From the NCBI RefSeq assembly GCF_007856155.1, contig NZ_CP042266.1:7936001-8000000 (forward strand): a stretch of 64,000 nt of DNA, given 5' to 3'. Made by a program: the position numbers and the translations under genes. Each line of letters starts with the position of its first letter. Position 1 is the first letter of the stretch. This stretch comes from Streptomyces qinzhouensis. GTDB lineage: Bacteria > Actinomycetota > Actinomycetes > Streptomycetales > Streptomycetaceae. This document shows positions 15,420 through 24,841 of the stretch, one piece after another. The notes under the pieces are model-generated. The model saw nothing but the letters and a program-made list of their open reading frames with translations. It did no database searches and was not told where the DNA came from.

Positions 15420-16673
15420 TCACGACCGCTGCCACCGGTCGATCTCCCGCACCCGGGCGAGCGCCGCCGCCCGCCGGGAACCGTCGAGAACCGAGGCCAG
15501 CGTCTGCCAGACCATCAGATCGTCCTCGCCCCAGGGGCTGTAGGCCCAGTCGCCGAGCAGCCCCGGATCGGCCCGGGCGATCAGCGCCGACCTGACCTGG
15601 TCCGAGAGCCGGCGCCGCAGCCGTACCACCGCGGGAGCCCGGGAACCGGGCAGCAGCGGACCGGTGTACGCGCCGACCGCGCCGGTCAGCGATCCCGAAG
15701 CGAGCCATCGGGCCACCGCGGTGAAGTCGGCGTCGACCCGGGCCGCGAGGCGGTACGGCCGCGAGCGCAGCAGCTCACCGCCGAGCAGCCCGCGCAGCCT
15801 GGACAGTTCGGCCCGGAGCGTCACGGGCGTCACCGACTCGTCCTCGTACAGCTCCGTCAGCAGTTCCTCCCCGCCGATCCCGTCGGGGCGGCAGGCCAGC
15901 AGTACGGCGATCTCGCTGTGCCGCCGGGTCAGCCGCAGGGTGCGCCCGTCCACCACCAGCCGGGCCTCGTCCTGCCCCAGCGCCGACAGTCGGACGCCTC
16001 CGGCGGGCGGCGCCGGGGCGAGCAGGGCGAGCTGGTGCTCGGCGGCCCGGGCCACCGCCGCGACGAACGCCAGACTGTGCGGATGCGCGAGCCGGTCGCC
16101 GCCCGTGATGTCGACCGCGCCCAGCACCCGCCCGGTGGCCGGATCGCGGACCGGCGCGGCGGCACAGGTCCATGGATGAACGGGCCGGCAGTAGTGCTCG
16201 GCCGCGAACACCTGCACCGGACGGCCCACCGTGAGCGCCGTGCCCGGCGCGTTCGTCCCCGCGACCGCCTCCGACCAGCGGGCGCCCGGCACGAAGTTCA
16301 TCGCCCGGGCCCGGCGGCGGGTGGCGGGCGGGCCCTCCACCCACAGCAGCTTCCCCGACGCGTCGCATACGGCCAGCAGATGGTCACCGTCCCAGGCGTA
16401 CGCACCGGTCAGCTCACGTACCAACGGCATCACCCGGGCCAGTGGATGGTTCTCTCGGTAGGCCACGAGATCGTCGTCGGCCAGCTCCACCCCCACCGTG
16501 GACTCCGGACTGACCCGGGCCCGGGCGGAGCGCCGCCACGAGTCCGCGACCACCGGCCGGACCCGCCGCCCGACCCGGCCCGCCGTCAGATACGCATCGT
16601 GCGCCCTGCGCAGTTCGGCGATCCTCGCCACCGGATCGGTGCCCGGTTGCAGGGCCACCCATGCATCGCTCAA
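15420..16673 (-). CDS. GAF-domain transcriptional regulator
   Basis: 417 residues from the ATG at 16673. The N-terminal region (DSWRRSARARVSP near 40-55) and the following GAF domain (MNFVPGARWSEAVAGTNAPGTAL, then QVFAAEHYCRPVHPWTCAAAPVRDP, then GAVDITGG) are typical of AcoR/DhaR-type activators that sense small alcohols or ketones. The C-terminal part lacks the sigma-54 AAA+ module and carries a winged-helix-like segment (LRLTRRHSEIAVLLACRP, then TPVTLRAELSRLRGLLGGELL). In Streptomyces such proteins often accompany an aldehyde dehydrogenase gene, which is not seen here. Convergent with the phosphopantetheinyl transferase gene. Confidence 0.8.
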   Translation of the reverse strand: MSDAWVALQPGTDPVARIAELRRAHDAYLTAGRVGRRVRPVVADSWRRSARARVSPESTVGVELADDDLVAYRENHPLARVMPLVRELTGAYAWDGDHLLAVCDASGKLLWVEGPPATRRRARAMNFVPGARWSEAVAGTNAPGTALTVGRPVQVFAAEHYCRPVHPWTCAAAPVRDPATGRVLGAVDITGGDRLAHPHSLAFVAAVARAAEHQLALLAPAPPAGGVRLSALGQDEARLVVDGRTLRLTRRHSEIAVLLACRPDGIGGEELLTELYEDESVTPVTLRAELSRLRGLLGGELLRSRPYRLAARVDADFTAVARWLASGSLTGAVGAYTGPLLPGSRAPAVVRLRRRLSDQVRSALIARADPGLLGDWAYSPWGEDDLMVWQTLASVLDGSRRAAALARVREIDRWQRS

Positions 16674-16781
16674 CTCGGCCTCCCGGGCACCATCGTGACC
16701 GAGGCGGCGGAGCGCGACAAGAAGCCGGCGGAACCTCGGAATCCATCGCCCGAGGCGGGTGCGACCGGATGGAACCGGGTT

Positions 16782-17378
16782 TCAGACGAGGTTGACGAGA
16801 CGGATGTAGCGCGCCCAGTCCCAGTACGGCCCCGGGTCGGTGTGGGTGGCACCGGGGACCTCGTGGTGACCGACGATATGGGCCCGGTCCTTGGGGATTC
16901 CGTACCGGTCGCAGACCGCCGCGGTCAGCGCGGCCGACCGCTCGTACAGCGCGTGGGTGAAGTACGCGGGCTGGTCCACCCAGCCCTCGTGTTCGATTCC
17001 GATACTGCGGGTGTTGTACGACCAGTTGCCCGCGTGCCAGCCGATGTCCCGCTCCCGGAGGCACTGGGCGAGCCGGCCGTCCGCCGAGCCGACGACATAG
17101 TGCGCCGACACCCGCCGGGCCGGATCCTGGAAGATGCGGACCGTGTCGTCGAAGGTCTCCTGGGCCACATGGATCACCACCCGGTCGATCCGGTAGGCCG
17201 AGGGACGGCTCGACGCCGTGTAGTTGACGGCGGCGGCGGGCCGCCACACCGCGCCGGGCTCGTCCACCTCCGGCGACGGCGCGGCCGGCGCGGGGGAGGC
17301 CTGGGCGGTGCCGGCCGGCATCAGAATGCCGGCGGCGGTCAGCGCGGCGGCCGACCGGAGCAGTTCACGACGGTCCAT
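16782..17378 (-). CDS. Secreted N-acetylmuramoyl-L-alanine amidase (Amidase_2)
   Basis: 198 residues from the ATG at 17378, preceded by AGGAG. The N-terminus is a twin-arginine-like signal (MDRRELLRSAAALTAAG) with a cleavage-type ASPA segment. The zinc amidase fold shows VVIHVAQ (first His), the central SAHYVVG and IGWHAGNW blocks, and the catalytic C-terminal GHHEVPGATHTDPGPYWDW. It cleaves the bond between N-acetylmuramate and L-alanine in peptidoglycan, or clips free fragments. The compact size with no extra wall-binding domain is normal for small streptomycete amidases. Single gene. Confidence 0.9.
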   Translation of the reverse strand: MDRRELLRSAAALTAAGILMPAGTAQASPAPAAPSPEVDEPGAVWRPAAAVNYTASSRPSAYRIDRVVIHVAQETFDDTVRIFQDPARRVSAHYVVGSADGRLAQCLRERDIGWHAGNWSYNTRSIGIEHEGWVDQPAYFTHALYERSAALTAAVCDRYGIPKDRAHIVGHHEVPGATHTDPGPYWDWARYIRLVNLV

Positions 17379-17808
17379 GGGCTCTCCTGTGGGCGGAAGC
17401 GGGCGGCCTCCGGACGGCGCGCGGTGGGGGCCGTCACGAGGATCTCGCGTCACGGGCCGTTCCGCGTGGATGTCACCACCTTCGGGTGTCGTCCGCGCGG
17501 ACTCGGCGGAACGGCCCGCTCCCCCGACGGGCCGATCAGCGAACTGGTCCCGGGCCGGTCCGGCGGGAGGCACCAGCCGGTCCCAACCGGTCCGGCCCGA
17601 GCGGATCCACGGTACGTCCGGCCGGGCGCCGGCGGAAGACGGCCGACAGCCCCGAAGGCCGTCCCGCCCTCCCCGGCGGGCGCACGACGACCACGGGACA
17701 GCCCCGGCCCGGCCGCTTCCGTACGGCACGGTACGGTCGGGCCCGGGACACCCGGTGCCCCGGGCCCGACCGTACGAGAGACACCGCCCGCCCGCGGTCC
17801 CCGGTGTG
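17379..17808. other. Gene-free stretch between the amidase and SWIM genes
   Basis: 430 bp, very GC-rich. It contains the strong hairpin at 17731-17775 and presumably the amidase promoter. No credible gene. Confidence 0.5.
17731..17775 (-). terminator. Long hairpin downstream of the SNF2/SWIM operon
   Basis: A perfect 17-bp inverted repeat (17731-17747 with 17759-17775) has an 11-nt loop, 34 bp past the SWIM gene stop. It is one of the strongest hairpins in the window. Confidence 0.7.
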
Positions 17809-19185
17809 TCAGCCCGTCTCGCCGCCCGCGCCCGCGAGCGCGGCCTCCGGATCCGAGTCCGCCGGTCCCGCCGGAACCCACTGCGAACGCTCCTTGCGAT
17901 ACGGCCACCAGCGCCCGTCCGGGCCGTACCGCAACTGGACATCGGCGCCCACGACCGTCCATCGGCCGGGCGCCGCGGAACGCAGCTTCGGCCGCGGGTC
18001 CGCCGCCTCCCAGGCACCTTCCAGCGCGGCGGCGGCCCGTGCCAGCTCTCCCGCATCGGGGGACCAGTCGTCGTCGAGGACCCGCAGCGCCACCGGACCG
18101 CCCGTCCGCCACGCCCGTACCGCCAGGTCGAGCCCGGCCCGCGACCGGCCGGTCGCGGCCGCCAGCCGACCGGAGATCACCGGGCCGGGCACCGCGGCCG
18201 CCAGCCGTACCGCGTCCTCGTCGAACGCCGGATCCGGTTCGGCGGGCCGGTTCCGGTGCCCCGGCGACAGCGCCTCGGCGAGCAGCCGGTGCGCTTGTAC
18301 GGCCGCGTCGGCGGCGAGGAACTCCAGGGCATCGGGACCGGCGCCGGGCACCGGATCGGTCTCGGCGTCCAGACACGGCGGCGGGCCCGGCTCCTCGGGC
18401 ACCGGCGGCGGCGCGGGCAGCGGCGGCAGGATGTCACGGGCGGCGAAGGCCTCCGCCGCCGGCACCCCCGCAGCCGCGCCCCCGGGTGACGCCGGACCGC
18501 CGGCGTCGGGTGCGCCGCCCGCGGCCCGGGCCACACTGCGCTCCTGGAGCTCGTCCAGCAGCCGCCGTTCGCCCCGGCCCCGCATCAGCAGCAACACGAA
18601 CGGATCCTGGTCCAGCAGCCGTGCGACCGTGTAGCAGAGGGCGGCGGCGTGCGGGCACAGGTCCCAGGACTCGCATCCGCACTCCGGCTCCAGATCGCCC
18701 ATGCCCGGCAGCAGCTCGACCCCCGCGGTCGCCGCGTCCTCGACCAGATGCGGCGGCATCTCCCGGTCCAGCAGCGCCGCGATATGTCCCGCCCGGTCGA
18801 CGGCCATGTCCAGGAAGCGGTGCCAGTCGCCGTCGTCCAGCTCCGGGATCAGCACATCGACCCGGTGCCGGGTGCCGTCCCGGTCCCGTACCACCGCCGT
18901 GATCCGCCCCGGGCGCACCGACACCGCCCCCACGGCACCCTCTCTGGCGTGCCGGCGGCCCTTCTTCAACTGCTGGGCGTCCAGCGCCGTGTCCTCCAGC
19001 GCCTTGATCCAGGAACGCCCCCACCAGCTCTCGGCGAATCCCCGGCCGGCGACCGGCGGCAGTGCCGCGAACGTCCGCTCGGCACTCGCGTCACCGTCTC
19101 CGGAGCCCTCCTCGCCGTACGCCTCGTCGTCCCGGTCGTACGGGTCGAAGCCGTCTTCGTGATCGTGTCCGCCGTTCCTCGTCAA
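17809..19185 (-). CDS. SWIM zinc-finger protein
   Basis: 458 residues. I chose a TTG start at 19185 because its TTGA overlaps the stop of the SNF2 gene and AGGAGG lies 9 nt upstream; no other start codon is close. An acidic N-terminus (EDGFDPYDRDDEAYGEE) leads to WGRSWIKALEDTALDAQQLKKGRRHA. The SWIM finger is present as CGCESW plus CPHAAAL (CxCx-n-CxH) near the middle. The Pro/Gly/Ala-rich linker and the C-terminal GRWTVVGADVQLRYGPDGRWWPY domain follow. SWIM proteins of this kind pair with SNF2 helicases; DNA binding is the probable role. Co-transcribed with and translationally coupled to the helicase. Confidence 0.85.
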   Translation of the reverse strand: MTRNGGHDHEDGFDPYDRDDEAYGEEGSGDGDASAERTFAALPPVAGRGFAESWWGRSWIKALEDTALDAQQLKKGRRHAREGAVGAVSVRPGRITAVVRDRDGTRHRVDVLIPELDDGDWHRFLDMAVDRAGHIAALLDREMPPHLVEDAATAGVELLPGMGDLEPECGCESWDLCPHAAALCYTVARLLDQDPFVLLLMRGRGERRLLDELQERSVARAAGGAPDAGGPASPGGAAAGVPAAEAFAARDILPPLPAPPPVPEEPGPPPCLDAETDPVPGAGPDALEFLAADAAVQAHRLLAEALSPGHRNRPAEPDPAFDEDAVRLAAAVPGPVISGRLAAATGRSRAGLDLAVRAWRTGGPVALRVLDDDWSPDAGELARAAAALEGAWEAADPRPKLRSAAPGRWTVVGADVQLRYGPDGRWWPYRKERSQWVPAGPADSDPEAALAGAGGETG

Positions 19186-22181
19186 CGGTCCGCCCCTCCT
19201 CGCAGTTCCACCAGGTTCGCCAGTTCGGTGTCCGTCAGTTCCGTCAGCGCGGCCTCGCCGGCGCCCAGGACCGAGTCCGCCAGCTCCCGTTTGCGCAGCA
19301 GCATCTCGGCGATCCGGTCCTCCACCGTGCCCTCCGCGATCAGCCGGTGGACCTGCACCGGCTGGGTCTGGCCGATGCGGTAGGCCCGGTCCGTGGCCTG
19401 CGCCTCGACCGCCGGGTTCCACCAGCGGTCGTAGTGCACGACGTGTTCGGCCCGGGTCAGGTTCAGCCCCGTCCCGGCGGCCTTCAGCGACAGCAGGAAC
19501 ACCGGCACGTCACCGTTCTGGAAGCGGACCACCATGGCCTCCCGCTCCGCCACCGGCGTCCCGCCGTGCAGCAGCTGGCTCCGAACGCCCCGGTCGGCCA
19601 GATGCCGCTCCAGAAGCCGGGCCATCTGCACGTACTGGGTGAACACCAGCACGCTCGCGCCTTCGGACAGAATGGTGTCCAGCAGCTCGTCCAGCAGCTC
19701 GAGCTTTCCGGAACGGCCGGGTACCACCGGCTGTTCCTCCTTCAGATACTGCGCCGGGTGGTTGCAGATCTGCTTGAGCGCGGTGAGCAGTTTGACCACC
19801 AGACCGCGCCGTTCCATCCCGCCGGCGTCCGCGATCGCGGCGAGCGTCTCGCGCACCACCGCCTCGTACAGACCGGCCTGTTCCGGGGTGAGCGGCACCG
19901 CGCGATCGGTCTCGGTCTTCGGCGGCAGCTCCGGCGCGATGCCCGGATCGGACTTGCGGCGGCGCAGCAGAAACGGCCGGACGAGAGCCGAAAGCCGCTG
20001 CGCGGCCAGCGGATCGCCGCCCTCGACGGCCCGCGCGTAGCGTGCCCGGAAGGTGCCGAGCCGGCCCAGCAGCCCGGGCGTGGTCCAGTCGAGTACGGCC
20101 CACAGTTCGGAGAGGTTGTTCTCCACGGGGGTGCCGGTGAGAGCGACCCGGGCCCGGCCGCCGATCGTCCGCAGACTCCGCGCGGTCGCCGAGTAGGGGT
20201 TCTTGACGTGCTGCGCCTCGTCGATGACGACCAGGCCCCAGGGAACGTCGGCCAGCCGTTCGGCGTCGAGGCGCATCGTGCCGTACGTCGTCAGGACGAA
20301 CTCCCCGGCGCCGAGGGCGCCGAGGTCCCGCCGGGAGCCGTGGAAACGGCGCACCGGGGTCCCGGGCGCGAACTTCTCGATCTCGCGCTGCCAGTTGCCC
20401 ATCAGCGACGTCGGGCAGACGACCAGGGTCGGACCGGCGGCGGACGGATCGGTCTGCCGGTGCAGATGGAGCGCGATGAGCGTGATGGTCTTACCGAGGC
20501 CCATATCGTCGGCGAGACAGCCGCCGAGGCCGAGTGATGTCATCCGGTGCAGCCAGTTCAGTCCGCGCAGCTGGTAGTCGCGGAGCGTGGCGTCGAGGGC
20601 CGCGGGCGCGGCGATCTCCGGCTCACCGCCCTCCGGGTCGGCGAGCCGGTCGCGCAGCCGGGCCACCCAGCCCGACGCGTCGACGTCGACCCGGCGGCCG
20701 TCGATCTCCGCCGAGCCGGTGAGGACGGCGGCGAGCGCGTCGACGGGTGTCACCTTGCGGTCCTGGCCGAGCCGGGCCCGGCGCAGCTCGCCGGGGTCGA
20801 CGAGGACCCACTGGTCCCGCAGCCGCACGAGGGGCCGGTTGGCCTCGGCGAGCCGGTCCAGCTCTTCCCGGGTCAGGGGATGGCCGCCGAGGCTGAACCG
20901 CCAGTTGAAGGCGAGCAGTGCGTCGGCGGAGAGGAACGACGGCAGACCGGACTCGTCGTCCCGGTGGCGGCCGAACCCCCCGTTGTCACCGTCGTGCCCG
21001 GCGTCCTCCGGGGGGCCGACGACGGCGCGTGCGGTGAGGCGGTAGGCCATCTCGCGCGGCCAGTGGACCCGGACCCCGCCGGCGGCCAGCGCCCGGGCGG
21101 CGTCGCCGAGCAGTTCGGCGATCTCCTCGTCGGCCAGTTCGATGGAGTCGGGGACGGCCGCGTGGAGCAGCGGGGTGAGCGGCGCCCAGGAGTGGGCGGC
21201 CCGGCGGAGCGCGAGCAGGGCGTCCATCCGGGCGCGCGGCCCGAAGGCGGCGGCCGTGTCCCGGGCGGCGCCGCCCGCCCAGACGTCGGCCGCGTCGAGG
21301 ACCACCGCCGGATCGCTGACGCTGTGCATCTGGAGCACGGCCCGGAACCCCGGCTCGGCCGTACCGTCCGCGGCCGGATCCGCTGCCGCGCCCGGCTCCG
21401 GAGCGGTCAGTTCGATGCGGAGCGAGAGCCGCACCCCGGCGTCGTGTCCGGCGGCGATGTCCGCGGCCCAGGCGCGGGCACCCGGCAGCCGGCGGGGCGC
21501 GTCGGCGGCGAAGGCCGGGGTGCCGATGGCCGCCGCGGCCGCGGGGGTACGGGGAAGGGTGTCCGCGACCGCGTCGGCGAACGACCGCAGCAGCCGCTCG
21601 GGCTCGGGCAGCAGCAGATTCCCGGGGGCCTCCGGAGCCGGGGGCAGCGGGACCGCGTGCGCGGCCGGAGGCATCGACGCGGCCAGGGTCCGTACGGCCT
21701 CCGTATCGGCGGGGGCGAGCGGGCCGACCCGCCAGGCGTCGTGATCCTCGGGGCTCAGCCCGGGCAACAGCAGCCCCCGGGCGACCAGATGGAGGGCGAG
21801 TACGGCGGCGCTGCCCCAGAAGGCGGCGGAGGGGGACGCTTCCGGGTTGGTCCGGGCACGGGTCAGCACCGGGAGGGCGTCGCGTACGGACAGCGTCGCG
21901 GCGGCGACCGTATGCGTGCGGACATCGTCGCCGACGACCGTGAGGGACTCGGCGGAGCCCGAGGGATGGGAGGGCGGGGCCTCCCCGTCGGGACGCCAGA
22001 ACGCGAACCGGCCGGTCCGGGCGGGGTCGCCGGGCAGGAACGTGACCTGGCAGAGGGCCAGGAGCGCGAGGGGCTGAGCGAGTGGAGAGGAGGCGGCGGC
22101 GGAGGGCGTCGGGCGGGAGCCGTCGGCCGGTGAGGGTGGTGCCGCTGAGGGTCTCTGCACAGTGATGACCGAATTCCTCAA
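19182..22181 (-). CDS. SNF2-family DEAD/DEAH-box ATPase/helicase
   Basis: 999 residues. The C-terminal half has all SNF2 motor motifs: I (DDMGLGKTITLIAL), II (VVIDEAQHVKN), III (LTGTPVENNLSELWAVLDW), V (LKAAGTGLNLTRAEHVVHYDRWWNP) and VI (QATDRAYRIGQ). The N-terminal 450 residues contain the bacterial SNF2-associated region (FNWRFSLGGHPLTREELDRLAEANRPLVRLRDQWVLVD). It is an ATP-driven double-stranded DNA translocase, possibly acting on nucleoid proteins or stalled transcription. The SWIM gene overlaps its 3' end by 4 bp, so the products probably form one complex. The biological role of such pairs in Streptomyces is not established. Confidence 0.93.
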   Translation of the reverse strand: MRNSVITVQRPSAAPPSPADGSRPTPSAAASSPLAQPLALLALCQVTFLPGDPARTGRFAFWRPDGEAPPSHPSGSAESLTVVGDDVRTHTVAAATLSVRDALPVLTRARTNPEASPSAAFWGSAAVLALHLVARGLLLPGLSPEDHDAWRVGPLAPADTEAVRTLAASMPPAAHAVPLPPAPEAPGNLLLPEPERLLRSFADAVADTLPRTPAAAAAIGTPAFAADAPRRLPGARAWAADIAAGHDAGVRLSLRIELTAPEPGAAADPAADGTAEPGFRAVLQMHSVSDPAVVLDAADVWAGGAARDTAAAFGPRARMDALLALRRAAHSWAPLTPLLHAAVPDSIELADEEIAELLGDAARALAAGGVRVHWPREMAYRLTARAVVGPPEDAGHDGDNGGFGRHRDDESGLPSFLSADALLAFNWRFSLGGHPLTREELDRLAEANRPLVRLRDQWVLVDPGELRRARLGQDRKVTPVDALAAVLTGSAEIDGRRVDVDASGWVARLRDRLADPEGGEPEIAAPAALDATLRDYQLRGLNWLHRMTSLGLGGCLADDMGLGKTITLIALHLHRQTDPSAAGPTLVVCPTSLMGNWQREIEKFAPGTPVRRFHGSRRDLGALGAGEFVLTTYGTMRLDAERLADVPWGLVVIDEAQHVKNPYSATARSLRTIGGRARVALTGTPVENNLSELWAVLDWTTPGLLGRLGTFRARYARAVEGGDPLAAQRLSALVRPFLLRRRKSDPGIAPELPPKTETDRAVPLTPEQAGLYEAVVRETLAAIADAGGMERRGLVVKLLTALKQICNHPAQYLKEEQPVVPGRSGKLELLDELLDTILSEGASVLVFTQYVQMARLLERHLADRGVRSQLLHGGTPVAEREAMVVRFQNGDVPVFLLSLKAAGTGLNLTRAEHVVHYDRWWNPAVEAQATDRAYRIGQTQPVQVHRLIAEGTVEDRIAEMLLRKRELADSVLGAGEAALTELTDTELANLVELRGGADR

Positions 22182-22556
22182 ATTTGACTACTTGGGGGAT
22201 GGAGTCGTTGATTGTACTTCGATTCACGCCAAAGGGAAGTCCTCGTCTCTGTGATGTCGGTCACGGTGGTCGGGTGCCTCGTGCGGGGGTCGTACGAGGT
22301 GTTGTCAGCACCACCGGTCGAGGGGGGTGACCCCCTGCCCGGGCCGGGGGGTGCCGCCATGGTCCCCGACCGGTCCGCGGACCTAGGTTCTCCGGTGTCG
22401 GCGCGATGCGGTTCAGCGGCTCTGTCACCCTCTTTCCTTCCGCACCCGGCCCGGTCCCCGACCGCGTGCCCTGCCGCCGGCCGGAGGCCGCCGGACCGCG
22501 CGCCGCCGTACCCATTCCCCTTGTGCACCCCGCACATCGCAGACCCGGAGCGTGCC
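22182..22556. other. Divergent promoter region, SNF2 gene and desaturase gene
   Basis: 375 bp without a convincing gene. The part next to the SNF2 start (about 22180-22250) is locally AT-richer and likely holds promoter elements. An imperfect CCTCGT/ACGAGG hairpin lies at about 22278-22300. Confidence 0.45.
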
Positions 22557-23693
22557 ATGGACCAGGCCACCGCCGTACCCGTCCCGCAGCCATCGCCGGA
22601 ACCATCCGCTCCGGTGCCGGGGGCGGACGGCACCGGGAGAGACTCCGAGGGCGGCGGGCCGGGTTGCTCCGCCGGCAGCGATTTCGCTCCGCTGCTGCGG
22701 ACGGTGCGGGAGCGGGGACTCCTGGAGTACCGCACGGGCTGGTACGTACGGTGCATCGCGTCCCATGTGCTCGGCATCGCCGCCGTGGTCACCGGCACGG
22801 CGCTGGCCGGAGGCTCGTGGTGGGTGCTGCTGCTCGCCCCGCCGCTGGCGCTGTTCTCCGCCCGCGCCGCCTTCGTCGGCCACGACGCCGGGCACTCCCA
22901 GATCACCGGCAACCGCAGGGCGAACCGGATCATCCAGCTGCTGCACGCCAATGTGCTGCTGGGCATGAGCCAGGAGTGGTGGAACGACAAGCACAACCGC
23001 CACCACGCCAACCCCAATCACCTCGACAAGGACCCGGACGTCGTCGCGGACATCCTGGTCTTCACCCGGCGGCAGGCCGTGGGCCGCAGGGGACTGCGCG
23101 GTCTGCTCACCCGCCACCAGGCATGGCTCTTCTTCCCCTTGACCACGCTGGAGGGGATCGCCCTCAAGGTCCACGGACTCCGGGGCGTCCTCGGGAAGCC
23201 CGGACCGTTCAGGACGGCCCGGGCCCGGTGGACGGAGGGCGCGCTGCTGCTGGGGCACCTGGCCCTCTACGCGACACTGCTGCTCACCACCATGCCGCTC
23301 GGCCGCGCACTGCTCTTCGCCCTGGTCCACCAGATGGTCCTCGGCCTCCACCTCGGCATGGCCTTCGCCCCCAATCACAAGGGGATGGAGATGGTCGACG
23401 AGGAGACCGGCAAGGGCTGGGGCCATCTGCGCCGACAGGTACTGACCTCGCGCAACGTCCGCGGGGGACCCCTCACGGACTGGCTGCTGGGCGGATTGAA
23501 CCATCAGATCGAACACCATCTCTTCCCGAGCATGCCGCGGCCGCACCTCCGGTCGGCACAGCCGCTGGTCAGGGCCCACTGCCGGGCGCTGGGGCTGCCG
23601 TACACCGAAACCGGTGCCGCCGACTCGTACCGGCAGGCACTCGCCCATCTGCACGAGGTCGGCGAACCCCTGCGGGGGCATGGGAAGAAGTAG
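22557..23693 (+). CDS. Membrane fatty acid desaturase (acyl-CoA desaturase family)
   Basis: 378 residues from the ATG at 22557, with GGAG upstream. The three histidine boxes that bind the di-iron centre are present: HDAGH, then KHNRHHANPN, then NHQIEHHLFP. Two pairs of hydrophobic segments flank them (HVLGIAAVVTGTALAGG, VLLLAPPLALFSARAAF; LLLGHLALYATLLLTTM, ALLFALVHQMVLGLHLGM). It introduces a double bond into membrane or CoA-linked acyl chains, and the QIEHHLFP box is typical of the delta-6/front-end group. It is followed 88 bp downstream by a small membrane protein, possibly in the same transcript. Confidence 0.92.
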   Translation: MDQATAVPVPQPSPEPSAPVPGADGTGRDSEGGGPGCSAGSDFAPLLRTVRERGLLEYRTGWYVRCIASHVLGIAAVVTGTALAGGSWWVLLLAPPLALFSARAAFVGHDAGHSQITGNRRANRIIQLLHANVLLGMSQEWWNDKHNRHHANPNHLDKDPDVVADILVFTRRQAVGRRGLRGLLTRHQAWLFFPLTTLEGIALKVHGLRGVLGKPGPFRTARARWTEGALLLGHLALYATLLLTTMPLGRALLFALVHQMVLGLHLGMAFAPNHKGMEMVDEETGKGWGHLRRQVLTSRNVRGGPLTDWLLGGLNHQIEHHLFPSMPRPHLRSAQPLVRAHCRALGLPYTETGAADSYRQALAHLHEVGEPLRGHGKK

Positions 23694-23780
23694 CACAGGG
23701 TGAGCGCCGGGGGAACTGTGCCGAGGCTTCGAGCGTTCTTCCGAACAGGAGCGGCCGAGGCCGCACGAGGAGGTGCTGAA

Positions 23781-23963
23781 ATGTCGACCCGTACCAAGAT
23801 CGTCGTGGGCGGTGTGGCCGTCGGCCTGCTGCTGATACCCCTTATCGGGTTCTGGTGGGCCCTGCTCGTCGTGCTCGGTGTGCCGGCGGCCGCCTATCTG
23901 GCGCTCGACCCGGGCCAGCGCCGTCGGCTCCGCCGGGTCTCCCGCAAGGAGATCGGCCGCTGA
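23781..23963 (+). CDS. Small membrane protein, 60 residues
   Basis: The ATG at 23781 follows a GAGGAGG ribosome-binding site. Two adjacent hydrophobic stretches (IVVGGVAVGLLLIPLIGFWW and LLVVLGVPAAAYLAL) are followed by a basic tail (RRRLRRVSRKEIGR), suggesting a helical hairpin with a cytoplasmic C-terminus. No family is recognised. It lies downstream of the desaturase and could be co-expressed with it. Codon use is typical of the genome. Confidence 0.65.
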   Translation: MSTRTKIVVGGVAVGLLLIPLIGFWWALLVVLGVPAAAYLALDPGQRRRLRRVSRKEIGR

Positions 23964-24022
23964 TCCCCGCCCCCGGTTCCGCCGTGATGGTGGTGTCCCG
24001 GGGGCGCGTCCGGCCGTAATGA

Positions 24023-24049
24023 TCCGCCCGGGGAGAACCCCCGGGCGGA
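24023..24049 (+). terminator. Hairpin terminator after the small membrane protein
   Basis: A perfect 11-bp stem (24023-24033 with 24039-24049) has a 5-nt loop, about 60 bp after the 23963 stop. Confidence 0.6.
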
Positions 24050-24493
24050 CGTGCGTTCCGGGTGCGGCACGGTGCGAGCGGCGGAGCCGCGCCGGCCGGA
24101 CCGCGCCGCTCGCCCCGACCGGCGGGCACGGTCCCCGCTCCCGGGAATAGTTCATGATCTTGGCAAAGGCGCCGGGGGAGCTCCGGCGGCGGGAAAATGC
24201 AATCCCATCACCGAGCCGGGAGCCGGGTCCGAGCCGGGAGAGAGGGCGGGAAATTCGTGCGACACGGCCCGGGTGGACTCCGCGGCGATCCGCGAATCCC
24301 GGCCGGGGCCTTCCATCTGGCCGGGCCGGAAAATTCCGGCGGTGACAGCGGAAGTGCGCCCGCCCCGGCGGAGAACGCCGCGCCGTTCCATGGGCGCCGA
24401 CCGGTCGGGCGCCGAGCCGGTGCATCCGGGGACCCCGGCGGCGACTCATGGCCGCCTCCCCTCCGAAGCCGCTGAACAGGACCGACCGCCCGG

Positions 24494-24530
24494 GCGGTGA
24501 TCGGCTCGCGGTACGGGAGCCGATCACCGC
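24494..24530. terminator. 14-bp perfect hairpin in the intergenic stretch
   Basis: Arms 24494-24507 and 24517-24530 form a perfect 14-bp stem with a 9-nt loop. It could be a terminator of an unseen transcript or a structured leader of the roadblock gene, 310 bp upstream of that start. Confidence 0.4.
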
Positions 24531-24841
24531 CCCGGCGTGCACCGACCCGCCCCGGAGTCTCCTTTCACCGCGCGGACGGCTTTCCGCCGGAGTGTGGACA
24601 ATTTCCCGCCAACGCCCATTCCCCGCCTTCCGGTTCCGGCCCCCGGAAGGGCGGAAGGGCGCCCGTGGTCCATGACCGGGAAGCCGGTAAACCGGCGGGC
24701 TTCCACCGTCGGGAATATGCCGGGTGGATACACGGGCGGCGACACTCCGATTCGACCCTTCGGCAACACCTTGCCCTGTGCTCTGGTGTGCGAAAGGCTG
24801 GCGTTCGACACGGGGAACGCGTGCACGGAAGGGGAACATCC

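Larger units (their letters stand above)
23964..24841. other. 878-bp gene-free stretch with hairpins
   Basis: Long for this compact genome. It contains two clear hairpins (24023-24049 and 24494-24530). The open frames here have irregular codon composition and no recognisable product. The last 150 bp probably hold the roadblock gene promoter and leader. Confidence 0.5.

Noticed and set aside
15414..18902. Plus-strand open frame of 1162 codons
   Set aside because: Runs antisense through the GAF, amidase and SWIM genes; Pro/Arg/Gly-rich with no domain.
24152..24391. Small open frames in the 878-bp stretch
   Set aside because: Arg/Pro/Gly-rich, mixed codon bias, no ribosome-binding site.
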